Source: a virus
IMG/VR virus record: IMGVR_UViG_3300042691_040273
Span: 1 to 54,507 of that record
DNA: 54,507 bases
Direction: 5' to 3' (one strand)
The position numbers were made by a program, and so were the translations under genes. This document shows positions 17,933 through 26,178 of the stretch, piece by piece (position 1 is the first letter of the stretch; every line of letters starts with the position of its first letter). The notes beneath the pieces were generated by a model that did no database searches, was not told the origin of the DNA, and was given only the letters and a program-made list of their open reading frames with translations.

Positions 17933-20900
17933 TTAAATTCGAGTTATCTCACACGCCCCACCAGAGCAGCTCATTGCACCATAATCAGCAATATCTTTGA
18001 ACTGTGGTTTATCAAGAATTTGACCGAAATCAACTTCTTTGAATTGACGTGTGATAGTTTCCCATTTGTGGAACAGATGAATGTCTTTCAAACAATATAC
18101 CATTCTTCTGATATCCCCTTTGAAATAATTCTTTGAAAATTTCTTTGCTCTGTCCAACCAATACTTCTTGAGTAACACTTGCTCTCTTGTTCCCGTAACA
18201 GGTAATCCTTCTATCAATGTGTCACATGCCAACCAAAGGTTGTTATCAAAGTAATGAAGACCGTCTACAACTAATCCTGACGCTAATACAGCACCTTTAC
18301 CATATTCGCTGACAAGTTCCTCAAGATTCAATACTGAAGTGAATGGTGCTTGGTTAAAATCCTTATCACCATAGTCAGACATGAATGATACTGCTGTAAA
18401 ATCTTCTCTATTATTCCAAATGTAATCAATAATAGCGTCTTTATCATCGATGATAACAGTGCAACTTGTGTTGTGATTGATTGGGTTATAAACACATCTT
18501 TCAGGATTAGTACCTGCATTGACCCAATTCTGTTGAACAAGTTTAATCAATTCAAGATGTTTGATACCTTTCATGTCCTTCTTGAATAATCCTTTCTTTG
18601 GATTTTCCACAGGAACAAATACCACATAATCACTCTTGGTAGTTGACCAAACACTTTCTTCAAGCAAGAATGGCATATTGTCTGTCAACCATTTTGCTGT
18701 GTTACTTTCTTTGTTCAACTGCATGATTCTGAAATATTTCTCAGAATGCTCTGGGTGAATACCTGATGCTGTACCCAATACTACAGATGCATTACCTGAA
18801 GGTTTAACACATGTAGTTCTTGCTGCTTGATTAATTTCAATAATATCAGCAACTTCCTTATTTACTCTCTTGACAATTTCTGCACCCTCTTTCAACAAGT
18901 CAGCATCGAAGAGTGATGGGTTGTTCATCCAACCTGTGATACTAACACCCAAGAGAGCCTCTCTTTCAAAAATCTTTTGACTTACTTCACCCAAATATGG
19001 GAAGTTAGTGTAACCTGCTTGTAATGTACCAAGAACTGCAGCATCCTTACATGCTTTAAAGAATTTTTCTTTTGTTGTACATTTTTCAGCATTAATCTCA
19101 TTTAAGTTACATCCTTGAATACCAAACTTATGTTTGTTGTTACGAACATAATATTCAATATCTTCATAATGTATCTTTGAAAAATCAATGCTATCAAGGA
19201 TTGGTAATTTTGCAATTTCAAAACAGTTATGAACAACAAAACCATTACATTCGAATTTCTCAACACCTTCTTGTACAGAACAATCATAAACAGGTACTGC
19301 TTCAATATGATAAGTAATACTCTTAATTTTCTCTAAAAAGTCTGTTTTATTAAATTTTCTTTTATAAGAAGACAAAATGTTTTCAATTAAGTTTCTTTTA
19401 TTAACATTCAAAAAACCTAATTTATTGAAATTTTTTATTGATTCTTTAGTTACAACTAATTCATGTGAATCTTTTACATCATATTCTTTCACCCCTCCTT
19501 TACCATCAGGTAAAAGACTTTTCCCATTTGAAGTTCTATTTCTGTTGAAATATAATTTAGAATATACCCCAAGAGCATTTAATGCGATTTGAATATTTTC
19601 CAAATTACCAATTTGATTAGAAACTATTCTTACTGAATTTCCTTTCTCTTTGTTAAATGCAACAGAACCATCAGCATCAAAATAACCTGATACGACTCCA
19701 TTTATGTAATTAAAATTACCTGATAAAAGTTTTTTGGTTAATCTTTTATTTTCTACTACAGATGAGTCTTTACTAACTATAAAATCATATAATTCTTTTG
19801 AATTAATTAACGTATAGTTTTCCTTATCTTGTTCAAGTACTAAATTATCTTTTTTAGTTGAACCCCAATTTAAATCTTTTAAGAATTGTAAACAAGTGTT
19901 ATGGTACTCTGAATTTTTATCACCCCAAAATTTAATTTGTGCATAATTTCTTGAAAAATTACCATCACCTAATACTGAACCAATTAGATAACCCAATTTA
20001 AAATCGTCAGTTGTTTTATCTAACAGTATATCAATATCAGTATTGTTACTAACAACTAACTCATCACCAACCATTAATTGAGATGCTTGAACCATACCAT
20101 CTGACGTAAACATAATGTGTTCACCTGTTACTTTAACTTTTCTTCCATAAACAGTCTCAATTTCATATAGTGGTTTTATTCCTGTCTGTCTGAAACCTGT
20201 TGATTTTACCTTCTTGGAATCAACAATAATTGAATCGTTATCTTTCAAATCTTCTGGAAAATATAAACCATTTGGTGTGTTAATTAGTGAATCAAAAGAC
20301 ACACATGGATTGAACATATCAAACCAACTGTTTGCAAATACAAAACCAATATCATTTGCACCATCGTTCAATTTAACCAAATAGTCGAATTGCTCTTTGT
20401 TGACCTCACTTCTGAGTAGAATAACTGAGTTATTACTTCTCGCTCTATGTGGATTTTCAACTCTCCAATTACCTGTTTTTGCATGAATCATTTCATCGTC
20501 ATTAGGGTCAACAATCATATTAAGTGCTGACCTTCTAACACCACCTGACAATACCGCATCAGATGCATGACAAATGATATCAAATGCAAGGATTGGTCTG
20601 ATTTTATTACCTTCTTTCTCAATCCATTTTTCAAGGAGTTGTTCAATCTTTTCTAATGATTGCTTCAAACCTTCGTGACCTGGTGCTTTGAAACCACCAC
20701 TAATGTATGTTCCTTTTTCTCTGATTTGAGAATAATCGAATTTTACTTCATATCCTGCATATTCAGGAAACGGTTGCTCATCTACAAAATAGGATGACAA
20801 AAGAACACCAAGTGAATCTGCCCACCCTTCAATAGTATCAGGAATAACAAATGTTTTTGTTCCTTTGGTTCTTTTTTGAATTCTACTTAAATTGTTTACG

Positions 20901-21271
20901 AATGGAATTAAAAGACCACCGCCAACACCACAACCTGATAAACCAAGATAAAAAATTTCTTGAAAGACTCTATTTCTTGCAATGTGGGTACTGGTACAGT
21001 TAAACATTTTTGTGTTATGTTTCATGATTTCATTGTACCTATATTGAAGATTTCTTTGTGATGCCAATACAACTTGGTCTTTCATGCTTTCAACCACAGA
21101 TTGAAGATACGGTTCCAAATCACTATTGTGATTAGTGTATTTTTTTCTGTGTCCGTTCACAATGTCTTCACAAGCCTCTTCCCAATTTTCATACCTACCT
21201 AACTCTTCCTTCCACTTAAAGTAATCCGAATACAATTTTAAGTCACTCAAAAACTTTTTACCTTTTTGCAT
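17933..21271 (-). CDS. nrdJ: Class II (adenosylcobalamin) ribonucleoside-triphosphate reductase with intein
   Basis: 1112 aa as encoded; ~752 aa after removal of the 360-aa intein at residues 323-682. It makes deoxynucleotides for phage replication. Class II monomeric RTPR features: NNSV (280-283), GGVRRSA (243-249), active-site Asn-Pro-Cys-(Phe)-Glu whose Cys is residue 683 (323 after splicing), redox partners Cys92 (MFNC) and Cys721 (QGCNLNEIN), TCVKPSGN loop, and a C-terminal Cys-Ser-Gly-Gly-Ala-Cys pair (1102, 1107) equivalent to the shuttle cysteines of the Lactobacillus RTPR. There is no N-terminal ATP cone and no NrdB gene nearby, agreeing with class II. It lies 15 bases after gp41 in a replication operon. 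Cobalamin dependence is inferred from family. Confidence 0.93.
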   Translation of the reverse strand: MQKGKKFLSDLKLYSDYFKWKEELGRYENWEEACEDIVNGHRKKYTNHNSDLEPYLQSVVESMKDQVVLASQRNLQYRYNEIMKHNTKMFNCTSTHIARNRVFQEIFYLGLSGCGVGGGLLIPFVNNLSRIQKRTKGTKTFVIPDTIEGWADSLGVLLSSYFVDEQPFPEYAGYEVKFDYSQIREKGTYISGGFKAPGHEGLKQSLEKIEQLLEKWIEKEGNKIRPILAFDIICHASDAVLSGGVRRSALNMIVDPNDDEMIHAKTGNWRVENPHRARSNNSVILLRSEVNKEQFDYLVKLNDGANDIGFVFANSWFDMFNPCVSFDSLINTPNGLYFPEDLKDNDSIIVDSKKVKSTGFRQTGIKPLYEIETVYGRKVKVTGEHIMFTSDGMVQASQLMVGDELVVSNNTDIDILLDKTTDDFKLGYLIGSVLGDGNFSRNYAQIKFWGDKNSEYHNTCLQFLKDLNWGSTKKDNLVLEQDKENYTLINSKELYDFIVSKDSSVVENKRLTKKLLSGNFNYINGVVSGYFDADGSVAFNKEKGNSVRIVSNQIGNLENIQIALNALGVYSKLYFNRNRTSNGKSLLPDGKGGVKEYDVKDSHELVVTKESIKNFNKLGFLNVNKRNLIENILSSYKRKFNKTDFLEKIKSITYHIEAVPVYDCSVQEGVEKFECNGFVVHNCFEIAKLPILDSIDFSKIHYEDIEYYVRNNKHKFGIQGCNLNEINAEKCTTKEKFFKACKDAAVLGTLQAGYTNFPYLGEVSQKIFEREALLGVSITGWMNNPSLFDADLLKEGAEIVKRVNKEVADIIEINQAARTTCVKPSGNASVVLGTASGIHPEHSEKYFRIMQLNKESNTAKWLTDNMPFLLEESVWSTTKSDYVVFVPVENPKKGLFKKDMKGIKHLELIKLVQQNWVNAGTNPERCVYNPINHNTSCTVIIDDKDAIIDYIWNNREDFTAVSFMSDYGDKDFNQAPFTSVLNLEELVSEYGKGAVLASGLVVDGLHYFDNNLWLACDTLIEGLPVTGTREQVLLKKYWLDRAKKFSKNYFKGDIRRMVYCLKDIHLFHKWETITRQFKEVDFGQILDKPQFKDIADYGAMSCSGGACEITRI
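19226..20305 (-). mobile_element. Intein with LAGLIDADG homing endonuclease in nrdJ
   Basis: In-frame 360-residue insertion. It starts with Cys (CVSFDSLINTPNG) and ends VVHN, followed by the +1 Cys, the standard class 1 splice arrangement. The block-B-like GRKVKVTGEHIMFTSDG contains the conserved T-x-x-H equivalent (TGEH). Two dodecapeptide motifs, LGYLIGSVLGDG (~425-436) and INGVVSGYFDADG (~523-533), mark an endonuclease of the LAGLIDADG type with both acidic residues present, so it looks active. Removing it restores a perfect Asn-Pro-Cys-Phe-Glu. Hand counts of four 60-base lines inside it gave ~21% G+C versus ~39% in three flanking extein lines. Confidence 0.95.
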
Positions 21272-21286
21272 AGTTTCTATTTTATT

Positions 21287-22657
21287 TTAATTTTTATTGT
21301 TCGCCTCTTGAATTCTTTGAAATGCTTTTTTGACTAATTCTTGTTTGTTTTGTTCTTGTTGATTGTCGAAACCAAGTAACGTATTTTGACTTTCAGTGTC
21401 TATTTCCAAATATTCATTATTGAATTTACAATTTTGAAACACAATACCATCTCTACCGATTCTTGATTTTGCTAATGCAAGTGTCGCAAGATTAAGTTCT
21501 TTCTGTTCCATGGTTTTACCTAAAGTCAAAATAACGTGTGCAATTTGTGCTTTTTTGATTGACCCACCCATTTGGTCAGTACCAACAACTTCAGATGATA
21601 TTGAACCTCTATTACCTTGTGTTGCAGTCCATACAGCTATTTCAAATTCACCTGTCATTGCCTCTAACTTTCTCATGATTGTACCTTCACCTTTCCATTC
21701 TTCTCCATTTGGAGATTTTTCAGGTGATATACAATCTATGTAATCAATAACAAGCAAATCAATTTTGAAACCTTCGGACATCATTTTTTTAATCCTACTT
21801 TTGATGTCACTTATTGTTACATCACTACTTTGTAATTTCAATAATTTTAATTGACCGCCTGATTTTGCTTGTTTTTCAGAAACTATTCTTAATACTTCAT
21901 CTTTATTTTCTGATTGATTATCAGGGGCAATACCTGACCATATAGTATAATGTTTACGTTTGATATCAGCAGCATTATCTTCAAAAAATATCTGCAATAC
22001 ATTATAACCATTATTGTATGCTGTATTAGCTATTTTTGTTAAAAGGGTTGTTTTACCTGTACCTGTTGGTGCTAATACAATACCTAATTCACCATATCCT
22101 AATCCTCCTTTTAAAAGACTATCGATTCCTGATATACCTGTTGGAATAGGATGTCTGTAATTTTTTTCCAAAGCATCTTCAACATTTTCAAATATATCAG
22201 TAATTTGGTCTTCATCCATTCCAATCTGTAATGCTTCAGTAAAAAGATTCTCAAGTGTATTATATCTTTCAAAATCACCACCATCAATAATCTTTTCTGC
22301 AATTTTAATTACTCTCTTCAAATTCTGCTGTTTACAGAAATTGAGTGCAGTATCTTGTACGTAATCAGGATTTGGATTTTGATTCTTTAAAATTTCTAAT
22401 GTGTCAACATGTATTTTGGATGAATCTCCATTTTCATTTACAAGTTTCTGTGCTAATGTGACATAGTCTGGTATTCTTTCGTATTCAGAATAAAATTCTT
22501 TTATGTTCTCCATTATGAACCTAAAAGATGCATTATCAAAATACTTGCTCTCAATTAAGTCTATAATTTTCTCAGCATACTTTTTATCTTCAATAATTGT
22601 CTTTATTAACGTCTGCTGAAAGTCGAACCCTAAATAACCAAAATTCTTTTCTGTCAT
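21287..22657 (-). CDS. Replicative DNA helicase (DnaB/T4 gp41-like)
   Basis: 456 aa, the length of T4 gp41 (475 aa). A helical N-terminal domain (1-160) is followed by a RecA-fold motor. Walker A is APTGTGKTT (196-204), Walker B is IDLLVIDYID (299-308), and a DnaB-type segment AVWTATQGNR carries the sensor Gln. The C-terminal QMGGSIKKAQIAHVILTL matches the family's arginine-finger region. It would unwind DNA 5'-3' at the fork as a hexamer, together with the gp43 polymerase. The stop of the upstream 152-aa gene and this start are separated by one base (TAATATG), and the reductase follows after 15 bases. Confidence 0.93.
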   Translation of the reverse strand: MTEKNFGYLGFDFQQTLIKTIIEDKKYAEKIIDLIESKYFDNASFRFIMENIKEFYSEYERIPDYVTLAQKLVNENGDSSKIHVDTLEILKNQNPNPDYVQDTALNFCKQQNLKRVIKIAEKIIDGGDFERYNTLENLFTEALQIGMDEDQITDIFENVEDALEKNYRHPIPTGISGIDSLLKGGLGYGELGIVLAPTGTGKTTLLTKIANTAYNNGYNVLQIFFEDNAADIKRKHYTIWSGIAPDNQSENKDEVLRIVSEKQAKSGGQLKLLKLQSSDVTISDIKSRIKKMMSEGFKIDLLVIDYIDCISPEKSPNGEEWKGEGTIMRKLEAMTGEFEIAVWTATQGNRGSISSEVVGTDQMGGSIKKAQIAHVILTLGKTMEQKELNLATLALAKSRIGRDGIVFQNCKFNNEYLEIDTESQNTLLGFDNQQEQNKQELVKKAFQRIQEANNKN

Positions 22658-22658
22658 A

Positions 22659-23117
22659 TTAATATTTTACTTGTAAATCATACCCCAAATAAGTTGTTTC
22701 CAAAGATTTAGAAGACAAAATGTCAGTCAATGTTGACAAAATTTCTTTAATCATTGGACGAACATCCACCGTATATCTAATTTTTGGGTGAAAATAGTTT
22801 GCGGGGAATATTCTTTGAATAAATACATCGTCATCTTGCTTAATTTGTAATAAAAAATATTCTTCTTTATTGTCTGCATCACTTTCCACATTCTCAGAAT
22901 TTAAAATAAAACCGAGATTTTCACACAAATAATCAGAACTTTTTATTTTCAAATCTTCCGAAATTTGGTTAGAAATTTTTTTTACATAGTTATGCAAGTC
23001 CAAAGAGCATTTAGATTTTGGATTATGATTTTTAACATTAAAAAACCTTTGAATAATAATGTTATCTTCTAATGTTAGTAGAAATTCAAACTTTGTAACT
23101 TCTTGTTGATTACTCAT
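22659..23117 (-). CDS. Unknown protein with internal duplication, between RNase H and helicase
   Basis: 152 aa, no recognised family. The two halves repeat each other: residues ~9-70 read FEFLLTLEDNIIIQRFF, then an N-x-PK and a LDL-x-x-(Y)-(V)KKI helix; residues ~87-148 read YFLLQIKQDDDVFIQRIF, then N-(x)-HPK, a VDV strand and an IKEI helix. The shared pattern is (F)-x-LL-x-(I/L)-x-x-(D)-x-x-x-IQR-(F/I)-F. This suggests a tandem of two small alpha/beta units arising by duplication. It overlaps the RNase H gene by 8 bases and is one base from gp41, so it is made together with the replisome. A helicase-loading or accessory function is possible from position only. Confidence 0.8.
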   Translation of the reverse strand: MSNQQEVTKFEFLLTLEDNIIIQRFFNVKNHNPKSKCSLDLHNYVKKISNQISEDLKIKSSDYLCENLGFILNSENVESDADNKEEYFLLQIKQDDDVFIQRIFPANYFHPKIRYTVDVRPMIKEILSTLTDILSSKSLETTYLGYDLQVKY

Positions 23118-24129
23118 AATTTTTAATTTTTATTGTTTTTTTATTTTTTTCTTTTCTTGTTAATCTTAGAAATGGATTTAAAAAATTTATCCAAGCATCA
23201 TCGGATTTTGGAAGCACATTAAATAATCCGTCTTCCATCATCATTTTTATTGTATTCTTATACGACCTTCCGTCAGAATCTAATGTTTCGTTTATTAATA
23301 ACTTTATCTCATCTTCTGCCTCCTTTGTTAATATTGGGTTATGTAAATCAATTAACTTTTTTGCAATCACAAAATATTCTTCTCCATATACACCTTCTTT
23401 CGTAACCCCCGTTAATAGATTTGATAATTTTTTATTGCTTTTATCTTTTTCAAATAATAAATTACCTTTTTCTATTATTTGCTCAAGCGTTAACTTTTCG
23501 GTTTTTATCTCTGGAAATAATTGTATTAAACTTTTTATTCCGAGACTTCTTATACCATAAAAATTATCAGAGGGGTCACCACAAATCATTTTTGCCAAAA
23601 TCAGGTTATCAATTAGAATATCCTCTGTTTTATAATTTATTAGCTCTCCCTTATTAAGTAATCTTAATTTTGATGGATTATAAACTTGTATTGATTCTGA
23701 TATAAATTGAGTTAAATCACCATCAGAAGAATAAATTATTTTCTTTTCGTTATCTGAATTCAAACAATAAAAGGCAATGCAATCGTCTGTTTCACAAAAT
23801 TCATATTCTCCCTGCCTTACATAAACCTCTTCTAAATACTGTTTGACTCTGTTTCTTTGATAATTGTAAGAATCTATTTCTTCTTCTGTCTTTTCTCTTT
23901 TGTGACGATTTAATTTGTAATTAGCGTATATTTTTCTTCTGCTGAATGAAGCGTTTTCTCCATCCCAAAAGACGACAATCTTCTCTAAATTATAGCTTTC
24001 AAACGCTCTCCTAAGAGTATTAAGAAAATGGAATATTGCTCCAATATGTCTACCCTTATAGAAATGATTCTTGAGACCATAAAAACCAATAGTGAGAAGA
24101 TTGTCGCCATCAACTAATAATACTGACAT
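23110..24129 (-). CDS. RNase H / 5'-3' flap exonuclease (T4 Rnh-like)
   Basis: 339 aa (T4 RNase H is 305). It would remove RNA primers and flaps from lagging-strand fragments. FEN-family landmarks in order: LLVDGDNLL (metal Asp7), VVFWDGENASFSRRKIYANY (Asp56 plus the basic FRHEIYP-like segment), ETDDCIA (113-119, acidic cluster), SSDGDLTQF (134-142), and ICGDPSDNFYGIRSLGIKS (182-200) with the GDxSDN motif and helix-hairpin-helix. All expected acidic residues are present, so it should be active. The C-terminus is longer and lysine-rich. It lies 17 bases downstream of UvsX and overlaps the next gene by 8 bases (ATGAGTAA). Confidence 0.92.
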   Translation of the reverse strand: MSVLLVDGDNLLTIGFYGLKNHFYKGRHIGAIFHFLNTLRRAFESYNLEKIVVFWDGENASFSRRKIYANYKLNRHKREKTEEEIDSYNYQRNRVKQYLEEVYVRQGEYEFCETDDCIAFYCLNSDNEKKIIYSSDGDLTQFISESIQVYNPSKLRLLNKGELINYKTEDILIDNLILAKMICGDPSDNFYGIRSLGIKSLIQLFPEIKTEKLTLEQIIEKGNLLFEKDKSNKKLSNLLTGVTKEGVYGEEYFVIAKKLIDLHNPILTKEAEDEIKLLINETLDSDGRSYKNTIKMMMEDGLFNVLPKSDDAWINFLNPFLRLTRKEKNKKTIKIKNYE

Positions 24130-24146
24130 TAATTATATTATAATGA

Positions 24147-25160
24147 TTAATATTCATTTTCATCATCGTCACCAATAACTGTTGTTGATTCAGCAAGAGT
24201 GAAATCACCACCTAACTTTTCATTCCAAAAATTAGAGTATTCCTTCTTGTATTCATCTAACGCCTCTTTCGTATCAGGAATATAACCATTATGTACAACA
24301 ATAAGCTTACCGTCTCTATAACCCAATCCATTTACATGATTTTTAAGAATAGAAACTTTAGTTCTAACTGCATATGATACTTTTCTACCATTTTTTACTG
24401 CATCAATATGATTAATACCTGATTTCTTTTGATTACCAAATAAAAATACAAGTGCAGATGCTAACCAAATTGCTTCACCACCTTTTGCTTTGATTTCAGG
24501 TTGTCCGAAAGGATTATCAGGAAGGTCAACCCATGGTTGATTAACAATAATCATTGTGACATAATAAGGGGCATCTTTAGTAGGGTAATCTTCTTTTTTG
24601 GATTTTGTAATTCTTGCATGAATACCCATACCAATTTTATCTGCAAGTGTTGATGCGTTATGTTGTTTACCACCTTTACCTTCAAAGGTCATCTTACAGG
24701 GAATAGAACCTATAGAGTCCCAACAGATAAGAATGTTTCTTGGGATTTCACCTTTTTCATGAGCATCCAAGATTTCATTTACAAAATCGGTTGCTTGTTC
24801 AATGTAATCAAATGAATCATTAAATATAAAGTCTCCAACCCATTCACCATCTTCATTTTTTTCAGCCTGAAATCCAAGTTCAAGTGCGTGTTCCCACTTC
24901 CACTTACGTTCAGTAATAATAAGTATTGGTAAATCTCCTTTCCTTTGTGCGTCAACTGCAGACAATATCATCGCAGTTGTTTTTGATGAGTTGGTATGTC
25001 CAAGGTACATATTAATGTTTCCCATAACAGGGCCAGGAAGACCACAGGCATCATTGAATGCCTTACCGCAGTAATAAAAGTTTTCAGGTTTGTATTTAGT
25101 ACTACTTGAAAACTTAGATATATAATCAAATGTTTTTTTCTTAATAGCCATATATTTCAT
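24147..25160 (-). CDS. uvsX: UvsX RecA-like recombinase
   Basis: 337 aa. The RecA-fold core has a relaxed Walker A, GHTNSSKTT (54-62), as seen in other UvsX proteins, and Walker B NILICWDSI (142-150). The IIVNQPW (loop 2 region) and a GGEAIWLASALVFLF stretch match the family. The C-terminus is acidic (GDDDENEY). UvsX coats single-stranded DNA displaced of gp32 and drives strand exchange for recombination-dependent replication. Two in-frame starts exist, ATG at 25160 and ATG at 25151 (MAIKKK); the second resembles other UvsX starts, but no Shine-Dalgarno site decides between them. A hairpin (25183-25236) lies between gp32 and this gene. Confidence 0.92.
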   Translation of the reverse strand: MKYMAIKKKTFDYISKFSSSTKYKPENFYYCGKAFNDACGLPGPVMGNINMYLGHTNSSKTTAMILSAVDAQRKGDLPILIITERKWKWEHALELGFQAEKNEDGEWVGDFIFNDSFDYIEQATDFVNEILDAHEKGEIPRNILICWDSIGSIPCKMTFEGKGGKQHNASTLADKIGMGIHARITKSKKEDYPTKDAPYYVTMIIVNQPWVDLPDNPFGQPEIKAKGGEAIWLASALVFLFGNQKKSGINHIDAVKNGRKVSYAVRTKVSILKNHVNGLGYRDGKLIVVHNGYIPDTKEALDEYKKEYSNFWNEKLGGDFTLAESTTVIGDDDENEY

Positions 25161-25182
25161 TAATTATTAATGTAGACAAAAG

Positions 25183-25236
25183 GAACCCCCACCAACAAAC
25201 GGAAACAAAATTTTTAATTATTAAGGGTGGGGGTTC
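25183..25236 (-). terminator. Stem-loop between gp32 and uvsX, probable terminator or attenuator
   Basis: Perfect 11-bp inverted repeat GAACCCCCACC / GGTGGGGGTTC (25183-25193 and 25226-25236) with a 32-base A+T-rich loop. On the minus strand it is followed by the moderately T-rich CTTTTGTC. The stem is by far the most G+C-rich element nearby. The weak U-tract and long loop mean it may be a partial terminator, an mRNA-stabilising 3' end for gp32, or a control element. Confidence 0.65.
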
Positions 25237-25252
25237 ACTATCATTTATTCAA

Positions 25253-26089
25253 TTAGAACGGAATATCATCATCAGGTGCATATTCTGATTGCACATCTGC
25301 AATTACAGTTGACTTAGCCATTCCAATGGTTTCTTCAGAAACTGAATTTGATACCCATTTACCAGTTACAGAATCCCACCTTGGGCTTTCTCCTTTTGCA
25401 ATCATTTCAAGATATTCTTCACTTTTCTTAGAATATACATCTGACCAAACTAAGCTATCATCAACCCATCCTTTTGCAATCGTATTGTCATCATGTAGAG
25501 GACTTGGGTCTTCAGGCATAATAGAATTTATTGCGGTATATTCTTTTCCATTACCCGATTTTGTGAGAGTAAGAAAAAGGGTCAAATCTCTACCGTTAGT
25601 CACATCGGTTATGTCACCCTTCTTTTGAAAGATTGGGAAAATCTTATCTAAAACACCATCTTGTTTTGCGTTATGCTTGAATCTCCAAAATTTAACGCCA
25701 TCTTGCTCATTGTCTCTGTCAATTACTTTGACAATGTAAAATTTTCTTGCTCTGTATTGTTTCGCAAGTTCTTTACTTTGTTCGTCACCTTGCAACAAAC
25801 CTTCCCTTACCTCATTGAGAGGTGAACGTTTACCATCTTGTGCAGGGTCATAAAGCTTAACCCAATTACCGTCAACTTGAAGTTCATGAAAGTAAACTTC
25901 AACAAATGGTGAACTACCATCTTTTGTTGGTAAAATTCTAATTCTTCTTTCTTGATTTTTAACACCTTTAGGAAGAACAGTTGTGAAATATTTTTTCATT
26001 CTGTCTTCTTGAGAAACTCTGTTTGCGTTGCCGCTTGCGGCTTGTTTTGTTTTTTCCATCTGTGCTAACACAGAATTTAATGTACTCAT
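25253..26089 (-). CDS. 32: Single-stranded DNA-binding protein, gp32-like
   Basis: 278 aa (T4 gp32 is 301). The N-terminal basic segment and the core KNQERRIRILPTKDGSSPFV followed by FHELQVDGNWVKLYDPAQDG match T4-like gp32 OB-fold proteins. The C-terminus is acidic and ends DDDIPF, the SSB-type tail that recruits partner proteins. There is no cysteine at all, so the structural zinc site of T4 gp32 is absent; the expected place reads LYDPAQDGKRSPLNE. It would cover single-stranded DNA and organise gp41, gp43 and UvsX. A TATTTATA box lies 27 bases upstream and a stem-loop follows the stop, so it can be transcribed as a unit. Confidence 0.9.
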   Translation of the reverse strand: MSTLNSVLAQMEKTKQAASGNANRVSQEDRMKKYFTTVLPKGVKNQERRIRILPTKDGSSPFVEVYFHELQVDGNWVKLYDPAQDGKRSPLNEVREGLLQGDEQSKELAKQYRARKFYIVKVIDRDNEQDGVKFWRFKHNAKQDGVLDKIFPIFQKKGDITDVTNGRDLTLFLTLTKSGNGKEYTAINSIMPEDPSPLHDDNTIAKGWVDDSLVWSDVYSKKSEEYLEMIAKGESPRWDSVTGKWVSNSVSEETIGMAKSTVIADVQSEYAPDDDIPF

Positions 26090-26116
26090 GTTTTAAAATT
26101 TAAAATGTTTCGTATG

Positions 26117-26124
26117 TATAAATA
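26117..26124 (-). promoter_or_regulatory. TATTTATA box before gp32
   Basis: Exact TATTTATA on the minus strand, 27 bases upstream of the gp32 ATG and directly after the terminator of the Dps-like gene. Its placement just past a terminator supports promoter function. Confidence 0.5.
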
Positions 26125-26130
26125 ATAGAT

Positions 26131-26158
26131 AAAAAAAGTCGGATTAAAAAATCCGACT
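26131..26158 (-). terminator. Rho-independent terminator after Dps-like gene
   Basis: On the minus strand a 9-bp stem (AGTCGGATT / AATCCGACT) with a 4-base loop is followed by seven T. It sits 20 bases after the stop of the Dps-like gene and ends the small-gene transcript before gp32. Confidence 0.9.
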
Positions 26159-26178
26159 CTTATTTTTTTCTTTTTTTT

